Assembly (NCBI GenBank): GCA_902778105.1
Contig: CACYWN010000002.1
Span: 1-64,000 of the forward strand
DNA length: 64,000 bases
Direction of reading: 5' to 3'
DNA from: an uncultured Bacteroidia bacterium
Lineage (GTDB): Bacteria; Bacteroidota; Bacteroidia; Bacteroidales; UBA932
In this document: positions 36,038 to 43,358 of the stretch, piece after piece
Numbering within the stretch: the first letter of the stretch is position 1
How the letters are laid out: every line of letters begins with the position of its first letter
The notes under the pieces: model-generated
Told to the model about the DNA's origin: nothing
Databases searched by the model: none
Seen by the model: only the letters and a program-made list of their open reading frames with translations
Made by a program: the position numbers and the translations under genes

Positions 36038-36062
36038 AAAAAGGGCATCGCGGCCCTTTTCT
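36038..36062. terminator. small hairpin between the divergent islet genes
   Basis: AAAAGGGC and GCCCTTTT close a 6-nt loop. It looks like a bidirectional terminator, which is unexpected between divergent genes. The remaining stretch 35918-36122 has no clear promoter. Confidence 0.55.
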
Positions 36063-36122
36063 AGCCCTTTGGATAGCATTGTTTTTGCAAGAACTACGGT
36101 TGTCACCACAGGTCTTTCTGCC

Positions 36123-37202
36123 ATGAAACGTTTATTCATACTTGCATTCTCCGTCTTCGTTAGCGCCCCCTTGCTTCATGCCCAACAACGCTCCTGGTCA
36201 ACCGGCCCTCTTCGGTGGGATTTGCTTACAAAGAATACCGCCGAGGTGGAGGATGTCAACCATCTGGCATTCGACTGGTCATTCTCTGGAAGAACAGTAA
36301 AACCAGCGTGGAACACATGGATGAATTGCTTGATGCACGACACGAAACTCGACCTGGGGGCGTCCTGGCATAATGTGGCCTTTGTCAATCCAACGGAATT
36401 GGCATATGACCAAGTCCTGTTCGACATCCAGGAATGGATGTTCCGACAATGCATGAGTGATTATTATTCCCCAAACATCGGGAAGAGCCTTGAGGAACTG
36501 ATGCACGAATATCAAGACGAGGCCGATCGTATGAGCAAGCAAGTAGCCTGGGATACAGACCAGGGGCGGAAACGGGAGATGGTCGAAATGTATTCCCGCC
36601 AACTAAAGAAGAATTTGGAGGATTGTCCCTGCCCGACACCTTCTTATTCATTGAAAGATTGGCATTTCTCGCTGCCGATGGGAGTTTCCTACACACGCTT
36701 CATAGGAGATGCGGGTGCCAGTCTGGGACCGGGTTACGGGATGTATACGGTTGCAGACATCGGATTCAAAAGACACCAGTTTCAGACCTTCTTCGATATT
36801 TCGTTCGATAATCGAGACTCTGTTTTTCCCCAGATCGGACTGGATTATGGATATACGGTCTATGACGGAAGCACCTTCCGCCTGGCACCCTTTGCCGGTC
36901 TGTCGTCCCAGTGGATTATCTTTAATACTTCTTCTTCGCCAGCCGAAGGAAACAAGGGAAAAACGACTTCAAGCGAAAACATCTGGAACCCCTGTATGCT
37001 GGCAGGTTTCACCGGGGAATTCAAATATCTTCGCGTCATCAATTGCTCTCCCGAATCAGATAGCGAGAACGGGTCCCGGTTCGAGGTCGGATTGGGACTC
37101 CATTGCTATGTTGCGCGGAGCTTTCCCGGGATGGGTCTGAATGCCCTCTCCCTCCATTTCGGACTTACCTATCTCGTTATCCACCGCCGAAGGCTGCGGT
37201 AA
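36123..37202 (+). CDS. exported protein of unknown function in the islet
   Basis: This 359-residue protein has a signal peptide ending LLHAQ. The middle has a charged helical stretch (about residues 125-185: MHEYQDEADRMSKQVAW onward) followed by CPCPTP. From about residue 195 it reads as alternating aromatic strands (HFSLPMGVSYTRF, FQTFFDISFDNR, LGLHCYVARSF), suggesting an outer-membrane beta-barrel. I do not recognise the family. It faces away from the AlbA_2 regulator, which may control it. Confidence 0.72.
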   Translation: MKRLFILAFSVFVSAPLLHAQQRSWSTGPLRWDLLTKNTAEVEDVNHLAFDWSFSGRTVKPAWNTWMNCLMHDTKLDLGASWHNVAFVNPTELAYDQVLFDIQEWMFRQCMSDYYSPNIGKSLEELMHEYQDEADRMSKQVAWDTDQGRKREMVEMYSRQLKKNLEDCPCPTPSYSLKDWHFSLPMGVSYTRFIGDAGASLGPGYGMYTVADIGFKRHQFQTFFDISFDNRDSVFPQIGLDYGYTVYDGSTFRLAPFAGLSSQWIIFNTSSSPAEGNKGKTTSSENIWNPCMLAGFTGEFKYLRVINCSPESDSENGSRFEVGLGLHCYVARSFPGMGLNALSLHFGLTYLVIHRRRLR

Positions 37203-37240
37203 CGATTCCAAATCACAATCGATATTGGAAATGTAACGAA

Positions 37241-37420
37241 ATGCTATCTTGTTATTATCGTTCCGCTATTGAAGAAGCGCTCCGCCGTGTGCAGAGGGCG
37301 GTGAAGGTGGCGTATCCCGGCTGTTATTTCGGCGGCATCACTTTACGGTCTTGCAGGAGAGGGTTTGCAGTCTATCGGGAGGGGAAAGTGATTGAACAGT
37401 ATACTTTTATTGGGAGATAG
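37241..37420 (+). CDS. small basic protein of the islet, unknown function
   Basis: A 59-residue frame (MLSCYYRSAIEEALRRVQRA...) starts 38 nt after the exported-protein gene. It is basic, Tyr/Arg-rich and has three cysteines. It ends YTFIGR with the stop inside a 15-bp sequence that recurs at the end of the next gene. No family is recognised; coding potential is moderate. Confidence 0.5.
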   Translation: MLSCYYRSAIEEALRRVQRAVKVAYPGCYFGGITLRSCRRGFAVYREGKVIEQYTFIGR

Positions 37421-37471
37421 GCATAAGAGAGGGTGTGATTTTTGCATAAGTAGATGTAAAACAGACATCTT

Positions 37472-37858
37472 ATGAGAAGAATAGCCATCCCTCTTTTCTT
37501 TGCATTAGGTATCCTTTCTTTCGTGGGATGTGACGTCGTTCGACAAATTCCCGTTCAATACGACACTCCAACGGTAGTGTCAATGGAATCAGTCTTTGTA
37601 GTCTCCGCTACTCAATGGAATTATGGTGTTATCACTATGAGCTTTGATTTACCTGGTGGTGTTCTCATATCTCCGGGCGATGTGGTAATCAATGGAAAAC
37701 CACACTACGCTGAATGGAAGTATTATCATCAAGACGCGAAAATGACCCGTAAGGTAAACCAAGCGACTGAGCCCTTCACGACGTTTTCATCAGAATCTTC
37801 GGAGGGAGAACGTATTCGTAATATCTTTCTCTTTAAGTATTCGGTTATTGGGAGATAG
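37472..37858 (+). CDS. small lipoprotein of the islet, unknown function
   Basis: This 128-residue protein has a lipoprotein signal ending LSFVGC. The mature part is beta-rich (GVITMSFDLPGGVLISPGD) with no known domain. It ends KYSVIGR in the same 15-bp sequence as the gene before it. It is the last gene of the islet. Confidence 0.65.
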   Translation: MRRIAIPLFFALGILSFVGCDVVRQIPVQYDTPTVVSMESVFVVSATQWNYGVITMSFDLPGGVLISPGDVVINGKPHYAEWKYYHQDAKMTRKVNQATEPFTTFSSESSEGERIRNIFLFKYSVIGR

Positions 37859-38045
37859 GTTTTGGCGGTTAGAGAGAGATTAGTTATTTTTGATGCAAGA
37901 AGATGATATTGAGTGTTACATTCTATCCAGTATTCTGGTACAAAAATGTAACAAGATTAGGTAATATCCAATACCTATACCTGCATTTCTTCAATGTAGA
38001 ATAATGATTTCTAGAGGCTTGTAGGGCTGAATACAGTCTGAATAC

Positions 38046-38069
38046 GAGTCCGCTCACCTCCACAGAAAA
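38046..38069 (+). repeat. 24-bp direct repeat, right copy (putative attR)
   Basis: It is identical to 34369-34392 but is preceded by unrelated sequence, so it is a fragment of the ssrA 3' end and not a second tmRNA. Confidence 0.93.
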
Positions 38070-38107
38070 GTGCCTTACAGATATCTGTATGGCACTTTTT
38101 GTTTTTG
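38067..38107 (+). terminator. original ssrA terminator, now beyond the islet
   Basis: AAAAGTGCC with TACAGATATCTGTA and GGCACTTTT form a long stem followed by a T tract broken by one G. It sits directly after the right repeat, where the terminator of an unoccupied ssrA would be. Confidence 0.8.
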
Positions 38108-38199
38108 GCGCCCAAAAACTTACCCCAATTTACCCCCTCGTAAGAGCGATTTCTACTTTGCCCGTCGTCTCCGCGGGGAGATTCCCGTTCAGCGGCTCC

Positions 38200-38865
38200 T
38201 CAGTCCGGCAGGACCCTGCCGGCCCCGATATAGCGCATCATGTAATAGGACAGGGTGGAGCGCTGGATTTCAACGCCATGGGAGGAGGAAGCGTGGATGA
38301 ACCAGAACATGCCGTGTTCCAGGTCCACTTCCACGACGATGCCTACATGGCCGACCGTTCGGATGTTGTTCCGTTCGCCGAAAAAGACGAGGTCGCCTTT
38401 CCGGAGCTCGCTGTAGCGCTCGACCGGACGGGCGTCTTTGTGCTGGATGACGGCGCTGCGGGAAAGATTGTATCCGAATTCCTGGAATACATAGCGGGTA
38501 AATCCCGAACAATCGAATGAATTCGGACCGGTTGCGCCCCAGACATAGGGCCTGCCGATGAAGGTGCGGGCATAGTCCAGCAGCTGGTCGACAAGTTCCT
38601 TCGGAGCGGTGGGAGTCGAAGGCTTTTCTTCCTTCATGGCGATTCGCTCGTCGGGGACTCCCGCCCGTATGCCGGATTCGATGCGGCCGATGGAATCCAT
38701 CACGGCCTGTGCCCTTTCCCGGGAGCGGACGATGTCCGCGGAATCGGTGAGCGGGAGGATGACGGGCGGATCGGGGCGCTTCGGACTCCGGCGCATGGTT
38801 CCACACGCCGAAACGATGAGAAGCAGTGCCACCCATCCGATATGCCGTATCATCCTCATCCGCAT
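38200..38865 (-). CDS. NlpC/P60 family peptidoglycan endopeptidase, lipoprotein
   Basis: This 221-residue lipoprotein (signal ending IVSACG) has a C-terminal NlpC/P60 domain that cuts peptide bonds in cell-wall stems. The catalytic Cys is in NSFDCSGFTRYVF and the His in TVGHVGIVVEVD, with a third polar residue in FIHASSSHG. A Pro-rich linker lies between. The ATG at 38865 is preferred because TTTG lies 6 nt upstream, as in other leaderless genes here; ATGs at 38859 and 38853 are possible. It follows the OmpA-like lipoprotein gene on the same strand by 57 nt. Confidence 0.88.
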   Translation of the reverse strand: MRMRMIRHIGWVALLLIVSACGTMRRSPKRPDPPVILPLTDSADIVRSRERAQAVMDSIGRIESGIRAGVPDERIAMKEEKPSTPTAPKELVDQLLDYARTFIGRPYVWGATGPNSFDCSGFTRYVFQEFGYNLSRSAVIQHKDARPVERYSELRKGDLVFFGERNNIRTVGHVGIVVEVDLEHGMFWFIHASSSHGVEIQRSTLSYYMMRYIGAGRVLPD

Positions 38866-38922
38866 GGGATGCAAAGAAAGGAAGGGACGTACGGATTCTG
38901 CAAAAAACAGGCCGGAAGCGCA

Positions 38923-40878
38923 TTACTGCGGGTCCGGCCTGGCGGCGTCCAGCCCGTAACGGCGGATGAGGGAGGCGATTTCCGGGTCCAGGTTGCCCCG
39001 GTGCACGAACGTCGGATTCATCCGGCAGGCCTTCAGATAGCTCTCAACGGCACTGCGGTCGTCGCCCCGCCGGCTATGGAGGATGGCAAGCAGGTACAGG
39101 ACCTTGTCACTCCGCTCCAGGGACTCCAGGATAGCCAGGGCGGAGGCATTGTAATCCAGTGCGCAATAGGCAACCGCGGTATTATAATCCTTGTACGGCC
39201 GCAGCAGCGTGACGGCCCGTTCATATTCCCGGTCGCGGAGCGCCTGCAACCCCTGCATGTAGATGCTGTCCACGACGGTCGTGTGGAGGGTGTCCTTCTG
39301 CATTCCCTTCCGGTGCAGATGGAAATCGAACCGGACGGTCCTGAGCCGGGGGTAGAGGTTTTCGCGGATATGCCGATAGGAGGGAAGGGCCTGGAGCCGG
39401 TGCTCCCGTTCATCCGGATCCGGAAGGGCGGCGAGAAGCGTATACTCGTCCCGGTCTTTCCCGCTGATGGTTCCGTCACTATGGACCAAGGCGTCGAGCA
39501 TCGTCCAGTTCTCCGGGTTGTTGCGGGATAGGAACCGGATTTGCTCCGGGGCGTTTTCCCGGTAAGTCTCGTCCAGGCCGATGTGGAATCCGGTCCGCCG
39601 GACCGAGTCCCGGTAATGACGGAGAAAGCGGTCAAAGAAGATGGAAACGCTCTCTGAACGCCTGAGGGAAAGCTTCCGGTTGCTTTCGTAAGTTCCTTCC
39701 GGAGAGCAAGAAGCGGTAACGATAATGGAATCAATCCCGAATTCCCGGTTGTCTGCCAGGCTCCGCAGGTTTCCTTCGATGCGGGCGATTTCCTCCCGGT
39801 TGTTTCCCAGTTCTTCCCGGATGTCCGCCTGCCCCAGGTCGAAGTCGATGTAACAGGCCGTATGGGCCTGGACCCGGCGCTCGATCACCTGTGTCCTGTA
39901 CCGGACGGCGTCGTCGCTGAGGCCGCTGATGGAACTGATGTAGAAGGTCAGCGGATCGGTCCGGGGTACCCGGTAAAGTGCCCGGTCTTCCTCGTAGATC
40001 TCACCGGACAGCCGGATGTCTGCTTTCCGGAGACGGGGCTGGACCCGGATGGACTGCACATAGTCGTAGATGATATCGCCGTTGGGAGAGGCGATGATCG
40101 TGTCCAGGCGGAGCCCTTCCGTCACGATGGGAGCCTTGACGTACTTGCGGAACATCTCGTCCTTCCGTTCCACCTTGCGCCGGTTTCTCCGGACGACCAG
40201 CCCGTTGGTATAGTGCTGGACCGCTTGTCTTTCCGAGACGCCGTAATGGGACAGGAAATCCTCGTCCGCCACCGTGGTGCTGTCGGTTTTGTAACGGTAG
40301 ATTTCCGGCAGGTTCCTGCGAAGGAACACCTCCAGTTGGTAACGGTCGACGAAGTAGGTGGAATCCGCGACGATGGAGTCGAGGAAACGGCGGTATTGCT
40401 CGTACCCCTTGAGTTGCGCTTTCCGGTAGTCCGCTCCGGTAATGAGGACCGGATCCAGCCGCAAACTGTCCTCCAGGACGAAAAGGTCGGGATAGAAACG
40501 GAGCTGCCATTTCCGGTCCTGCATCGACTCCGGAACCACGATCTGGAAGTTCAGGTCCACCCGTCCGCCCCTTTCCGCGACGTTCCGGAAGCGGGCGGTT
40601 ACCTTGGCGGGCGAAAGAACGTCGGTGGCGACCATCTCCCCGTTCTCATCCTTGACGGCCCGCATGATCAGGATCTCTTTCCCCTCCGGATCCTCCACAA
40701 CCATTGTATCTCGCCTAAGTTCCTGCTCCATCGGGATTTCCGGAAGCTCCCGGTCATCGGCCAGGACGACCTGGGCGCCCAGGGACTGCCGCCGGATCCG
40801 GTCCAGCTTGACCTGGGAGCCGCATCCGGACAGCAGCAGGGCGAGGCAGATGCCGCCGATGATGCTCCTTCCTTCCAT
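38923..40878 (-). CDS. large lipoprotein with OmpA-like domain and C-terminal repeats
   Basis: This 651-residue lipoprotein (signal ending LLLSGCG) contains an OmpA-type peptidoglycan-binding region at about residues 335-425. That region includes the strand YIDFDLGQADI and the helix with SNRKLSLRRSESVSIFF. The last 130 residues look like a TPR-type helical region (YERAVTLLRPYKDYN). The N-terminal half is beta-rich and not recognised. It probably links outer membrane and wall. The ATG at 40878 shares a base with the ssb stop (TGATG); a GTG at 40881 is also in frame. Confidence 0.75.
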   Translation of the reverse strand: MEGRSIIGGICLALLLSGCGSQVKLDRIRRQSLGAQVVLADDRELPEIPMEQELRRDTMVVEDPEGKEILIMRAVKDENGEMVATDVLSPAKVTARFRNVAERGGRVDLNFQIVVPESMQDRKWQLRFYPDLFVLEDSLRLDPVLITGADYRKAQLKGYEQYRRFLDSIVADSTYFVDRYQLEVFLRRNLPEIYRYKTDSTTVADEDFLSHYGVSERQAVQHYTNGLVVRRNRRKVERKDEMFRKYVKAPIVTEGLRLDTIIASPNGDIIYDYVQSIRVQPRLRKADIRLSGEIYEEDRALYRVPRTDPLTFYISSISGLSDDAVRYRTQVIERRVQAHTACYIDFDLGQADIREELGNNREEIARIEGNLRSLADNREFGIDSIIVTASCSPEGTYESNRKLSLRRSESVSIFFDRFLRHYRDSVRRTGFHIGLDETYRENAPEQIRFLSRNNPENWTMLDALVHSDGTISGKDRDEYTLLAALPDPDEREHRLQALPSYRHIRENLYPRLRTVRFDFHLHRKGMQKDTLHTTVVDSIYMQGLQALRDREYERAVTLLRPYKDYNTAVAYCALDYNASALAILESLERSDKVLYLLAILHSRRGDDRSAVESYLKACRMNPTFVHRGNLDPEIASLIRRYGLDAARPDPQ

Positions 40879-41234
40879 CACCGGTACATTTGGGGTTGGA
40901 TCGGATCATCGTCGGGCGGAAGGATGGAGACGCGCCGGGCAAAGACTTCCCAGCCGCTCCTTTCGGTCCCGTCGGCCATCGTATACTTGAAGGTGCGGAC
41001 CCGGCCGTTGACCTGGACGATGGTCCCGCGGACGATCTGCCGCAGGTCGGGCATGTTCTTTCCCTCCCAGGCCGTGATGTTGAACCAGGTGGTGTCTACG
41101 ACGGGATTGCCGTCGCGGTCCTTGTAAGCGTAATCGGTGGCAAGGGAGAACCGGCACACTTGCGATTCCCCGATCCGGTTGTAGGAGGCGTTTCCTACGA
41201 TGCCACGGAGTTCGATTCGGTTGATGAATTCCAT
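40878..41234 (-). CDS. ssb: single-stranded DNA-binding protein
   Basis: This 118-residue OB-fold protein begins MEFINRIELRGIVG and has TTWFNITAWEGK and VNGRVRTFKY, typical of short Bacteroidetes SSBs. It lacks the acidic C-terminal tip that in E. coli recruits partner proteins, and ends IQPQMYR instead. The start at 41234 is the usual SSB start; the longer frame has no support. It is translationally coupled to the OmpA-like gene. Confidence 0.88.
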   Translation of the reverse strand: MEFINRIELRGIVGNASYNRIGESQVCRFSLATDYAYKDRDGNPVVDTTWFNITAWEGKNMPDLRQIVRGTIVQVNGRVRTFKYTMADGTERSGWEVFARRVSILPPDDDPIQPQMYR

Positions 41235-41530
41235 TTCTGATGTCTTTTTCGGGTTGAACTGACTGCCGCTCCCGGCGCGCCCGAGAGAGCGGCTGGACAA
41301 AGTAAATGGAAAAACGGCCCGCCTTCTCCCGCGGGGAGAGACCGGTCCTCATCTTTTGCTGTTTCTTGTCCGGATTATCTGTTTTCTGCCCTTCTGCCCC
41401 GTCCGGAATCCTGCCTGTAAGAATGAATCTTGTCCTCCATTCTGCAGGTTGTTTCACGGAAACGTTAAAAACCGTGCTTTTTTTCTTGCGATCCTTGTCC
41501 ATCCGGGTGAAAACCGCCATCTTCGGTCGT

Positions 41531-41920
41531 ATGAAGTACTTGTTGGAAGACAGTGAACCCCGTTGCCTGGAATGCGGAGACCCGCTCCCGTACGGCCGCA
41601 CCGACCGCAAATACTGCAGCGACCGTTGCCGGAGCCGCTACCATAACCGGGAACACCTCCGCTGGCGCAGGCGCTTCGCCTGGGTGACCGGCATCCTGGA
41701 GCGCAACTACGAAATCCTGGACCATCTGGTCCGGATGGGTGTGACCAGCATCTCCAAGACCGATCTTGCGCAGCTGGGCTACAACGGGGAATTCCTGACC
41801 GCCTGCCGCAAGACCGGTCACCGGATGGTCTGCCACTGCTTCGACATCCGTTTCGAAGAAACCCCCTCCAAGTTCCAGAACCTTTCCCAGGAACCTTTTT
41901 CCGGAGAGGATGGGGTTTGA
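41531..41920 (+). CDS. zinc-ribbon protein, unknown function
   Basis: This 129-residue protein has an N-terminal zinc ribbon CLECGDPLPYGRTDRKYCSDRC split as C-x2-C and C-x3-C, followed by an RxRYHN segment and a basic helix. Similar short proteins are widespread in Bacteroidetes and lack a known role. The start at 41531 is chosen because the 75 codons before it are low-complexity and unlike a protein. The 295 nt before it hold no other gene. Confidence 0.75.
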   Translation: MKYLLEDSEPRCLECGDPLPYGRTDRKYCSDRCRSRYHNREHLRWRRRFAWVTGILERNYEILDHLVRMGVTSISKTDLAQLGYNGEFLTACRKTGHRMVCHCFDIRFEETPSKFQNLSQEPFSGEDGV

Positions 41921-41921
41921 A

Positions 41922-41977
41922 GGAAGGACATAGGGTTCGGGCTCCGAAAAAAAGTCGCCCGAACCCTATGTCCTTCC
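41922..41977. terminator. 21-bp perfect inverted repeat between convergent genes
   Basis: Arms 41922-41942 and 41957-41977 are exactly complementary around a 14-nt A-rich loop. It may stop transcription from both sides, though no T tract follows the stem. Confidence 0.6.
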
Positions 41978-41998
41978 CTCAGAATAGAGGTTATTCTC

Positions 41999-43276
41999 TT
42001 AAGCGGCTTTCTGCTTCTGCGGGTCCTTGAAGAGGATCATGAAGAGGATGCCCACGACGAAGGCGTAGCCGGCGAAGATGTACCAGGCGGTGGGCCAGTT
42101 GGTGGGGGTGTTGAACACGTCGCAGGCGTCCACGACGGCGCCGGCGGCGAGGGTGCCGATGGTGGCGCCGAGGCCGTTGGTCATCAGCATGAACAGACCC
42201 TGGGCGCTGGAGCGGATGTCCGTGGTGGTGTTCTGTTCCACGTACAGGGAGCCGGAGATGTTGAAGAAGTCGAAGGCGACGCCGTAGACGATGCAGCTCA
42301 GGACGAAGAGGAGCACGCCCGGGAAGTCGGGCGATCCGAGACCGAAGAAGCCGAAACGGAACACCCAGGCGAACATGGCGATGAGCATCACTTTCTTGAT
42401 GCCGAACTTCTTCATGCAGAACGGGATCAGCAGGATGCACAGGGTTTCGGAAGCCTGGGAGATGGCGATCAGTGCGTTGGAGTTCTTCACGGCGAAGGTG
42501 TTCGCGAGGGACGGATCGGCCGCGAAGGAGCCGAGGAAGGTGTTCGCGTAGCCGTTCGTGATCTGGAGGGAGGCGCCCAGCAGCATCGAGAAGATGAAGA
42601 AGATCGCGAACTGGCGGTTCTTGAACAGGGAGAAGGCCTTGAGGCCGAAGGCTTCGGCGAAGGACTGCTCGCCGGCGGCCTTGTTCACCGGGCAGGCCGG
42701 CATCGTGAGGGCATAGCCGCAGAGGATGAGCGAAAGGATGCCCGAGGAGATCAGCTGGGTGTAGCTGTCCTGCATGGCCACGCCGCCGATGTGCACGAAG
42801 TTGGTGGCGAGCATGGAGCAGATGAAGCCGACGGTGCCGAACACGCGGATGGGCGGGAAGTCCTTGACAGGATCCATCCCTTCCCTGGTCAGGGCGTTAT
42901 AGGAAACCGAGTTCACCAGGGCGATGGTAGGCATGAAGAACGCCACGCTCAGGCTGTACAGGACGAACAGGGGGGTGAAGGCGACGGCGTCCCCGGCGCT
43001 CATGCAGTAGAAGCCGGCTCCGGCCATGAAGATGCCGGCAAGGCCGTGGCAGAGGGACAGGACCTTCTGCGCTTCCATCTTGCGGTCGGCCAGGATACCC
43101 ATCAGGGTGGGCATGAAGATGGAGACGATGCCCTGCATCGCGAAGAACCATTTGATCTGGTTTCCGAGGCCGATGTTGCCGAGGTAGCGGCCGAGGGAAG
43201 TCAGGTAGGCGCCCCACACGGCGAACTCCAGGAAGTTCATCAGGACGAGCCTCAGGGTGATGGGTTTGATTTTCAT
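41999..43276 (-). CDS. MFS nucleoside:H+ symporter (NupG/XapB-like)
   Basis: This 425-residue transporter has 12 helices and starts MKIKPITLRLVLMNFLEFAVWGAYL, a mark of the nucleoside:H+ symporter family. It also has FFAMQGIVSIFMPTLMGILADR and a NISGSLYVEQNT segment. It should bring nucleosides into the cell. The two-gene 5'-nucleotidase elsewhere in this window could supply them, although there is no physical link. Confidence 0.87.
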   Translation of the reverse strand: MKIKPITLRLVLMNFLEFAVWGAYLTSLGRYLGNIGLGNQIKWFFAMQGIVSIFMPTLMGILADRKMEAQKVLSLCHGLAGIFMAGAGFYCMSAGDAVAFTPLFVLYSLSVAFFMPTIALVNSVSYNALTREGMDPVKDFPPIRVFGTVGFICSMLATNFVHIGGVAMQDSYTQLISSGILSLILCGYALTMPACPVNKAAGEQSFAEAFGLKAFSLFKNRQFAIFFIFSMLLGASLQITNGYANTFLGSFAADPSLANTFAVKNSNALIAISQASETLCILLIPFCMKKFGIKKVMLIAMFAWVFRFGFFGLGSPDFPGVLLFVLSCIVYGVAFDFFNISGSLYVEQNTTTDIRSSAQGLFMLMTNGLGATIGTLAAGAVVDACDVFNTPTNWPTAWYIFAGYAFVVGILFMILFKDPQKQKAA

Positions 43277-43311
43277 CGCACTTATGGTTTGGTTATTGTT
43301 TCAACATCACA

Positions 43312-43319
43312 CAAATGTA
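43312..43319 (-). promoter_or_regulatory. -7 box for the nucleoside transporter gene
   Basis: On the minus strand TACATTTG lies 35 nt before the ATG. No clear -33 box. Confidence 0.5.
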
Positions 43320-43331
43320 CAAAAAAATCCG

Positions 43332-43339
43332 TAACTTTG
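43332..43339 (+). promoter_or_regulatory. -7 box for tgt
   Basis: TAACTTTG lies 19 nt before the tgt ATG at 43359. It is 12 nt from the divergent -7 box on the other strand. Confidence 0.5.
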
Positions 43340-43358
43340 ACGGATTAAAGGAAAATAG

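Larger units (their letters stand above)
34369..38069. mobile_element. putative ssrA-integrated genomic islet (about 3.7 kb, no recombinase)
   Basis: The segment lies between two perfect 24-bp copies of the ssrA 3' end and is visibly richer in A and T than both flanks. It holds a divergent regulator/exported-protein pair and two small genes, none of them housekeeping. ssrA is a classic tyrosine-integrase target, and the left copy keeps tmRNA intact, as expected after integration. No integrase, excisionase or transposase gene is visible, so it is either a satellite mobilised in trans or a decayed element. Confidence 0.8.
37859..38199. other. non-coding stretch holding the right islet end
   Basis: These 341 nt hold an AT-rich tail of the islet, the right 24-bp repeat, the displaced ssrA terminator, and then about 95 nt with no gene. 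That last part includes two close TTACCCC blocks (around 38120-38137). I see no coding frame of note in it. Confidence 0.6.

Noticed and set aside
38041-38070. A second, partial tmRNA or tRNA gene at the right islet end.
   Set aside because: Only the last part of the T arm and acceptor strand are present, with no matching 5' half upstream.
41306-41530. A longer N-terminus for the zinc-ribbon protein.
   Set aside because: The extra 75 codons lack any domain or signal pattern, and related short proteins start at or just before the zinc ribbon.
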